The translations under genes were made by a program, and so were the position numbers. From the NCBI RefSeq assembly GCF_036711975.1, contig NC_091972.1:9553001-9617000 (forward strand): a stretch of DNA of 64,000 nt, in the 5' to 3' direction. The notes below the pieces were generated by a model that was not told the origin of the DNA, searched no databases, and worked only from the letters and a program-made list of their open reading frames with translations. Positions within the stretch are counted from its first letter, which is position 1. Each line of letters starts with the position of its first letter. This DNA is from Onthophagus taurus (taxonomy: Eukaryota > Arthropoda > Insecta > Coleoptera > Scarabaeidae). Below are positions 56,983-64,000 of the stretch, one piece after another.

Positions 56983-58539
56983 TTATACATATGAATTTAT
57001 TAATAAACCTACGCATTGTCCTGAATGTTGAGTTTCCACAATATAACCCCTTTGACACGCGTCCTGCATCATATGACACCACGAGGGGTAGGTATAGTTG
57101 TTGGTCCCGCATATCGGTCCGGACATATGACGGGGTTTGCACCTGTGCACGCATGTGACGCACCGCGGGGCGCCCGTTTTCGCATCGGTGAGACACGTCT
57201 GGGTCCCGGGGCACCTGATCCTCGAGCAGGTCGCGCCTCCGCTGCCGGGCGCCCTGCATGGCCCCCGGTACGCCATCGGGACGGCCTTGCCACGGCGGCA
57301 CGCCTTCTCGCGCAGGTGGCACACGCTCGCATACGTCAGCCCGTCCGAGCCGCACACTCGCCGTCTGGCTGGCAATGCGCCCGGACACTTTTTCAAGCAT
57401 CGGACACAGTGTGGACTTAAATTTTGATCGAGAAGACAATGTTTTCCGGATGGACAACTTATTTTATCACAGGAATCTAAAAACAATAATAGATTAATAA
57501 CAACTCTAAGTCCGAATGAATCTTAACACAAAAAAAACTTACTTTGGCAGATACCATAATAAGCTACCGTTAAATCAGTAGCCCTTTTTCTACATGCTCT
57601 CTTCCTTAATCGACATACATTCTTATAAGTTCTCCCATCTGTTCCACAAACTGTTCCTTTTCCCTGTTTCTTCTTCGAATTATCCTTACATTTAGGGGCG
57701 CACACACATCTCGGTCTACCTTTTCTCATAACGCACGTCTTATCAGTTCCGCAAAGAACGCCTTCACAATTATCTACATTAATCAAAATAAAAAAAGTTA
57801 TAATCCCCATTTTTATACTGCAGTGATTTATGATGAAAACATTCAGAGTCCGGGTCGCGAGCACGCTTTCTTTCTTCGATTTCTTCGAGGGCGTCGAGAA
57901 AGTCTTAAGCGTGGTCGTGCAAAAAAGTCGAATTAAGTAAGCTAATTATGTATTCGTACGAAGCAAAAGAAGGTCTTCTCCACCGGGATGGATCGCGCAG
58001 TTATGTCTAAATATAATCGTTCGCGTCCTCGTGCGGAATGCAAAACGACCGCCGAAACGTACGAATAAGAGAACGAACGATGCGGGAGTGGAACGAAGAA
58101 AGGAAAAGAAATGAAAAGAAACAAGAAGAAGAAAGGAACCGGTGTCTGCATATACGACGTTTTCTGTGTGCTGGATGGATGGTAAACAATAAGTGGGTGT
58201 GTGCGAAATTCTTTTGCGAGAGACATTTTTACCTCGTACCAAACAAGAACAAGAAGAAAAAGAAGCAAGAAGAAAGAGCCTTTGTAGTCGTGAAGAAAAT
58301 TACCGATGATGTAACTAATAAAATGAGTACTATTTTTTACTTACCTTTGCAAGGTTTACACTCTACACCTCCTCCTAAGACTCTCCAGAAAAAAAGTGAT
58401 CCAGAGTCGAGATGTTTTGAAGACCAAGCGATTCCTGTGTCCGATTGAGCACCAGAACAACACTCTTCTTTTGTTGCGTTTTCGTACAAAACCTCGGTAC
58501 AACGATCGTTGCGTACCATTGATGACCAACAGGTACCAG
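56983..58539 (-). CDS. Fs: Follistatin, three 3' exons (signal-peptide exon missing)
   Basis: Secreted antagonist of activin/TGF-beta-family ligands. Minus-strand exons: 58539-58345, 57773-57543, 57476-56983, with GT/AG introns and phases that close (the first exon begins in phase 1). The first holds the N-terminal follistatin domain (GTCWSSMVRNDRCTEVLYEN, then TKEECC, SLFFW, GGGVECKPCK). Next come Kazal-type follistatin modules: module 1 in the second exon (CEGVLCGTDKTCVMRKGRPR, then VCGTDGRTYKNVCRLRKRAC), modules 2 and 3 in the third (CDKISCPSGKHC, VCGSDGLTYASVCHLREKAC; CSRIRCPGTQTCL, ICGTNNYTYPSWCHM). The order matches vertebrate and insect follistatins. An upstream exon with signal peptide must lie beyond 58540; I could not find it. 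Part of the third exon is exceptionally GC-rich. Confidence 0.92.
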
Positions 58540-59189
58540 CTAAAATAAAATAATAAAAATATCTAATTATAATTACGTATTAAAAGTATAGAGATATTGA
58601 GAGTATCATAGAATCAGTCAAGATAATCGATATTTTTTTATTCTTATTTATTATAATACCGATTTTTGGAGTACAGGTTATAATTCACTGGTGATATTTG
58701 CAAAGAAACACGGTTTAACCTTGCGTCTTTTGAAGAAGCGTTTAACGTTTCGGATGTCATGTTACAACCTTCTTCAGAAGCAAGTTCGAAGTCCTTCGTC
58801 CACCATAATCTTGTTATGCGATCTTTTCATAATCCCATTAGTTGGTCCGCTAAATCATCTTCTCATAATCTGTCAATATGAAGATTTTTCTTAATTATCT
58901 CTTATTTACTCCTTAAGGACCAGACTCAAATTATCTCGGAACATACTATATGTATTTGCATGTATTTCAAAAATAATTGATCCTTAAGGGGTTAAGAAAT
59001 ATTGATTTTGGAGCCAGCTTTCAACATTTTATTATTTTATATTTTGTAGTATAGTGGTCAATGTAAAAAAGCGATCATAAGAAAAGGTAATATCTTTTTC
59101 GTTTGCTGTAGAGATTAGTTTATTCATTACACAGGTTTTCTTACAGAGTTTGATTCTGGACCAGTACCCAGAAGCAGTACACCCAGTAC

Positions 59190-59550
59190 CCGTTAATTAC
59201 TTAAAAAAGCTCACCATAATCAGAAGACCAACAGACATATATAAAAAATTTCGGAATAATGTTAACTCAAGAGTCAAGGACATTAAAAGAGATTGTTGGA
59301 GTAAACTTAGCAGTGACATGGACCACGTCCTATACGGAGCATAAACGTATATGTACAAACAAAAACCTTCCCTCCAGAAATATGGGAGAGTTATTTTCAA
59401 CAACTTTATGGTATAGAAGCAAGAACTACAGTATAAGAATATGAAACAACAGAGATAATAATAATCCATAAAGAAGAGCTGGAAGAAAAACTGAGAAAAT
59501 TAAAAACTAGAAATGAATATCATAAATTTAGGAAATCATGAAAATTAAGC
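59190..59550 (+). mobile_element. LINE relic (endonuclease-RT connecting region)
   Basis: Plus-strand VKDIKRDCWSKLSSDMDHVL followed by YGA, and EELEEKLRKLKTRNEYHKF further on, resemble the LK-DYW--FS--ME-DLYG and EE---I-KLKN-KSPG segments of insect LINE polyproteins upstream of the RT palm. Decayed. The 763-bp TIR element lies just downstream. Confidence 0.5.
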
Positions 59551-59684
59551 GGTGAAGAAGGGGGAGAAGGAGGAAGAGGACAATATTTTCCTTAACCTTT
59601 TAAAGAGTCTGCATATAAAAAACATTTGATTGGCAAATAAAGGATTTAGAAAGGGAGATAGTTTCATGGCCTAAAATAAATATA

Positions 59685-60447
59685 CAGGGTGCCCATTATG
59701 TATGGAATATAGTATATATCTCCGTAAATGTTGACTTTATAAAAAACATTTTATACAAAAGTTGTTTAATATTTTATTTGTCATAATAAGACTGCATTCA
59801 ATTGTTTTTAATTCAGAAAACAAATGAGTCACGAATAACACTTGAATTTTTTTAAATGGCAATGTACCCTTTCGTTAGGCTCATTTGATAGAGATTACTT
59901 TTCTCTTTGCGATGACGTAAAATGTTTGTACCCTTACATCAGAAAATTTTTGAAAAAAATGTAAAAATTGTTTATTAATAAAAATTAATCAATAACGAGA
60001 TAGTCAATTACTTCGAATTATTACCGTAAATTAAATTTACATACAAAATAAAACAAATAAACGAAAAATTAGTGTACATCCAATAATTAGAGGTACTTCG
60101 AGGTACTTGACGATCTCGGATATCTAGATTAATGTTACTAGTTAAATTTTCTTAAACAATTTTTATATTTTTTTCAAAAATTTTCTGATATTACCCTTAT
60201 ACCTAAAATTTTACGTCATCGTAAAGAGAAAAAAAATCTCTATCAAATGAACCTAACGAAAAGGTACATTGCCATTTAAAAAACTTCAAGTGTTATTCGT
60301 TGCTCATTTGTTTTCTGAAATAAAACCAATTGAATGCTGTCTTATTATGGCAAATAAAATATTAAACAACTTTTGTATAAAATGTTTTTTTATAAAGTTG
60401 ATACCTACCAAGATATATACTATATTCCATACATAATGGGCACCCTG
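59685..60447. mobile_element. 763-bp non-autonomous element with very long inverted termini
   Basis: Begins CAGGGTGCCCATTATGTATG and ends with its reverse complement, flanked by TATA on both sides (59681-59684 and 60448-60451). The inverted similarity runs inwards for roughly 300 bp on each side (shared CATTTTATACAAAAGTTG, CAATTG-TTT, ACAAATGAG, CAATGTACC-TTTCGTTAGG, TTTACGTCATCG in order), leaving a short unpaired centre near 60000-60130. No ORF. It is a foldback-like MITE. Confidence 0.88.
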
Positions 60448-60639
60448 TATAACTAGCGAATCTCTATATTTGTACAAATATTTGCTGAAGAATTCAAGAG
60501 CGACAGAAAAATAATAAAATAGGTAAACATTACATACAAAGAAACAAACCACTACTCAGTAGTTTGCTGCAAACACCTTATTAAGAGACAGATTCCAATA
60601 TATTCTGATTCACGAATATACAATGTTGTGATAATGACA

Positions 60640-61100
60640 ACCTTGACATGAACAATAGATGCTTTGCCCACAATTTGAAAATCATAGCATTAACGAATCT
60701 ATTTCTTGGCAAACATGGATGCAAGCAATTCATCAAAAGCAAACAAATTTGCTATGGTTACAAAATATGGATGGAGGCAACTAATGTCTGGTATGAACTC
60801 TATCAGAGTGCAAAAATAAAAATCTTGTATTAATTACAAGCTACTTGGTCTTGGAGTGAGGATTATGTTGCAATACACAAATGTTTTAGTTAAATTTAAA
60901 TCCATATCATGTCTTTTGGAATAACCTTTTTCCCACTTTTTGACATAAGCTACAGAATAGAAAAATTCGTGAAATCGGCACAATTAGAGAAAATAATATG
61001 TCTAAATGTCCAGGTTTACACAAAACTGATTATAAAGAAGTTCATTCTTGCGAAAATAAGGTTGTTATTGTTAAATGGGACGATAAAATTACTTTAAACA
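60640..61100 (+). mobile_element. piggyBac-like transposase relic
   Basis: Plus-strand HGCKQFIKSKQICYGYKIWM followed by EATNVWY (family HG-KQFI-GKPIRFGYK-W-), then YKLLGLGVRIMLQ (family Y--LGLG--VV), then SFGITFFPLFD, then IREIGTIRENNMSKCPG and VVIVKWDDKIT (family GT-R-NR---CP and VKW-DN--V). Motif order is right and spans most of the catalytic core, with frameshifts between. Confidence 0.75.
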
Positions 61101-61109
61101 TTTATTGAT

Positions 61110-61950
61110 TACTGCGATAAAAATATTAGTCTCTACAGACCATCCATAAAAGGGAAAAAATGATATTGCTGCCTAATTTTTTAGTATTTTAATCTTAATT
61201 TTAGCTTAACATTTCGAAGACAAATTACACTGTCTCCTAAAAACCAACACAAATAATAAGAAATCCTTCATCTTTAGAAAATGTTGAGTCCCGTTTTGAT
61301 ATTCCGGATCATTTCCTCATTATACAGAAAATTGCAGATTTTGGCATAAAAAAGAAATGTTCAAAATATGACGTGGGAATGTTTAAATGTTTTTGTTTTG
61401 CACTATAACTGTGGAGCCTTTTCTATGTCTTGTTTAAGAACACGTATGATTTTATTATAAATTCTGATATATTTTGCATAACTTTAATGATGTTTTAGTT
61501 TGCAAATTAAAATCTATTTAAAAGATGATTATTTATTAATATTGTAGATTAAGAAGTATATTTCGTTTTGTGTACATTTTAATTTTGTTGAAATGTCATC
61601 AGTAACTCAAACCATCGTTGCTTAATCTCCTTAAATTAACAAAGATTGATTATAATGACAAAACTTAAAACCTACAATCTTAACTAAATGTAAAGATCGC
61701 GTGCATCATCACCATTTATTGTCCACCAACAATCCACTCGAAGCACTTAGTCGCAGGAAGCATTATAATCTAAACGAGACAATTTCCATAATTTCTCTTT
61801 CCCTCCTCATCGTCTTCTTCTTTTTCTTCGTCTCCCATCCACCTGACTTCACGTGCCTTCTTTTTATTTTCTTTGCTTTTTTTATTTTCTTCTTTTTCTT
61901 TAACCACCAAAGTTTTAGTCCATTAGCACAATGTTGTTCTGCCGTGTGCT
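61110..61950. other. AT-rich intergenic, nothing recognised
   Basis: No coding or repeats recognised. A CT-rich tract lies at 61790-61920. Confidence 0.4.
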
Positions 61951-61959
61951 CGACAGACC

Positions 61960-62780
61960 TTCTGATCGAGAAAAACCTTCCTTTTCTCTCTCGAGCCTTC
62001 CTTGATACATATTTAATTGGAGGACCGGACAAATTACCATTTCTCGCAAGAGAGCGAAAGAACGAAACGGAACGCAACGGAGAAGAGAAAGAAGAAGTAA
62101 GAAGACGGATGACGATGAAAGAGTAAGAAGGTGCGAGAAAGCTTCGTCGCGGGTTTCTTCTCTTCGTCTTTTCTGTCTGGCTCGCGTTGGGCGTGTGTAT
62201 AGTTAGTTTTGTCTGCCGAGAACCGAAGAACAGGTGGTGTGCTTGGACGAAAACGGGTCGTGTTTAGACTGCGGAGAGAGACTCAGACGTTCGGTCTGAA
62301 GAGTAACTCGGAGGACTATAATTATCGTGTGTCTGTGTGTGAGGATAGGAATAATTATGAAATAAAAACGAGAGAAAAGAAAGGAAATAAAATGAAAAAC
62401 AAATCTAATTTTTATTTTTATAAAAATTTTAAATCTTCGAATATTTTTTTTCAAGTTTTAAATTCGTGGAGAAAATTTCGAAATCTTTCTCGAAGCGAAG
62501 ATAATATGCCGAATTTAAAGCGGTGTCTTTTTATAGCGCCGGTTGCGGCAGTAACTGTTTAACAGTCCCGGTCCGGTAGTCGAGATCTGAGACAACCTCG
62601 TCGTCGGATGGACGACGACACTTCTTCCTTCTTGCTTACTCTTTCAGTTCGACATTGCGGTTCGTCTCCCGATATTTTTCACCGGCAACATTGTAACGCG
62701 ACATTATCGCAAGTCCATTTGGGACTCGTGTGTGGATATTTATTAACCCGCCACCGTCGCGAGACGTAATTAAGAGAAGA
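61960..62780. promoter_or_regulatory. GC-richer promoter-like block
   Basis: The block is GC-richer and has many CpG, with CTTTCAGTTCGACATTGCGG near 62640-62660 containing an initiator-like TCAGTT. It may be the start region of follistatin (transcribed leftwards) or of an unrelated gene. The ORF at 62209-62562 lacks an ATG at its 5' end and has no recognisable domain. Confidence 0.3.
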
Positions 62781-62789
62781 TACAGTACC

Positions 62790-63490
62790 TGACTGGGAAT
62801 GCTAAGGATTTATTATTTTTGGGTTACCTTAAAAGATTCACGAAAAAAAAAGTTAAAGAACAAATTTTGGATTGGGTTAAGTTTGGAAGTATTTTTTTAT
62901 CTTAATTTTAAACTTCTTGGATTTTCTTTATGAATTAGATTTGATTTTATAACAAGAGTTAACAACAAAATGATTTCCTTATAGAAATGACCCGACCCAA
63001 AATGCCACACGAACCAACCCACTGTAATATAACCGAAAAGGTTACATTTCGCCGTTGGAATTTTAACGCGTGACTCTCATCGCCTTTTCCCAGTATTTCG
63101 CCGCGTTCCGTAGATCTCCCGTCGAGATTACGACCTCGCCGTCGTCGTCGCCGTCTCGTGGCTCTCAACGTAAGACTCTTAACTCCTTTTCCTCCAAAGT
63201 GCAGTCAAAAAGATCTCGTCGCGAACAATACCAACAACAATAACTTAAACAATCTTAATCTCATTTTAACTTCTTATAGGATTAATAGCTAAAAACTTCA
63301 TTACCACCTACATTGTATCATGAATGCTTTAAATCTGCTTCATCAAAGAAGGATTAGAATTTCTTATCCCACTGATCGGATTAAAACATCGAATATCATT
63401 CCACAATACTTAGCGTTGAGTTAATCAACTTTTTAGGCAATTTTTGATTCTGCTTTTAATTAGATCTTGTTGATTGACTGACATTTCCAC
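62790..63490. other. Non-coding, nothing recognised
   Basis: Mixed AT-rich sequence with a short CpG-rich patch at 63050-63180 (repeated CGTCG). No gene recognised. Confidence 0.4.
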
Positions 63491-63499
63491 ATTATCTCT

Positions 63500-64000
63500 T
63501 TTCCTGTTGTCTCCTTTTTTTGCCATTTTTTTCTTGGTTGATCGGCGTTCCTGTGCCAATTAGTTCCAAATGCAAGCTGCGACAGAGTGAAAAGGAAACG
63601 TCAGATAGTCGACGACGGTCATTGAGCGCATCCTGTCGTTCAGTACTCGGCGTCACCTGTTCGTTACGTACGGGTTGGGTTTCTTCTCGTTTTGGTTACT
63701 CGACTGCTGGTGCTACTCTTCGTTTCGCTTCATCGAAAGAAAGAGCAAGAGAGAAAAAGAAGGGGCAACTACGGCACCGGCACAGGAAAATCGTCAATTA
63801 GAAAAAGACCGGGTGCACCTGCGCGTCTTCTGTGTGTATCCAGCGCAGCGGCAGGAGGACGCGCAGCAAATCGAAACTGGCTTCCAAGTTGCACTGCTGT
63901 TGCTCTGATGATGATGGTCTCCTCGAAAGGAGCAAGGTTAACAACTTTCCTCTTTACTACTACGTTACATACGTTCGTCTTTCATTCATTTCCTTCTCTT
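63500..64000. promoter_or_regulatory. GC-richer block at the window edge
   Basis: CpG-containing sequence (63590-63900) with no recognisable protein in any frame. It could be a 5' UTR or promoter of a gene continuing beyond the window. Confidence 0.25.

Noticed and set aside
57025..57497. Plus-strand ORFs of 79-131 codons opposite follistatin
   Set aside because: They are antisense shadows caused by the GC-rich composition of the follistatin exon; no start context or domain.
62209..62562. 117-codon plus-strand ORF
   Set aside because: It has no ATG at its 5' end and no domain; it lies in promoter-like sequence.
1..64000. Bacterial-type features: operons, CRISPR arrays, riboswitches
   Set aside because: The window is spliced eukaryotic DNA; the tandem repeats present are minisatellite or satellite-like and lack uniform spacers.

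Overview
The window is AT-rich animal DNA with spliced genes, long introns and many decayed transposons. Gene content (a divergent insect-type nicotinic receptor subunit, scribbler/brakeless, follistatin, Ogg1, a NEDD1-like WD protein) points to an insect. A beetle or another non-dipteran is plausible, but I cannot fix the order from sequence alone. All exon structures below were worked out by hand from splice signals, reading phase and recalled family conservation; no search was run.

Layout. 1-1.9 kb: short coding-like relics on both strands, identity unresolved. 1.9-4.6 kb: a tail-to-tail pair, the DNA repair glycosylase OGG1 (+) and a NEDD1-like gamma-tubulin adaptor (-). 4.9-11.3 kb: intergenic, with two sharply bounded MITEs and LINE relics. 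11.3-12.0 kb: a CpG-richer block ending in a good splice donor, the best candidate for the scribbler promoter and 5' UTR exon. 12-31 kb: a probable first intron of about 19 kb, packed with fossils (Tigger, piggyBac, mariner, LINE, a YqaJ-exonuclease element, pogo-like repeats, satellites). 31.2-48.4 kb: seven coding exons of scribbler (ZNF608/ZNF609 family, about 1,558 aa) whose reading phases close perfectly. Its introns hold a 2.1-kb Tigger-like element, a mariner relic, a GC-rich island and an isolated transposase-like HTH ORF. 48.4-51.2 kb: 3' UTR, a LINE RNase H relic and a tandem array of about 175 bp units. 51.25-53.63 kb: a complete seven-exon divergent nicotinic receptor subunit (-), with a pogo-like element in intron 4. 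54-57 kb: transposon relics including a nearly intact short-TIR element with an HTH-only ORF. 57-58.5 kb: follistatin (-), lacking its signal-peptide exon here. 58.6-64 kb: LINE and piggyBac relics, a 763-bp element with very long inverted termini, then GC-richer promoter-like DNA.

The genes do not form one pathway. OGG1 (base excision repair) and NEDD1 (spindle microtubule nucleation) are housekeeping genes. Scribbler (transcriptional co-regulator), the receptor subunit and follistatin (TGF-beta antagonist) are developmental or neural genes, which fits the large introns and sparse coding.

The observations I rate highest are: (1) an HTH ORF in a scribbler intron with a donor in the correct phase to splice into the conserved exon 3; (2) a uORF in scribbler whose stop overlaps an in-frame Met as ATGA; (3) Tigger-element termini that are perfect RFX X-box motifs; (4) a receptor subunit with Asp and His in its M2 pore helix and no loop C tyrosines.
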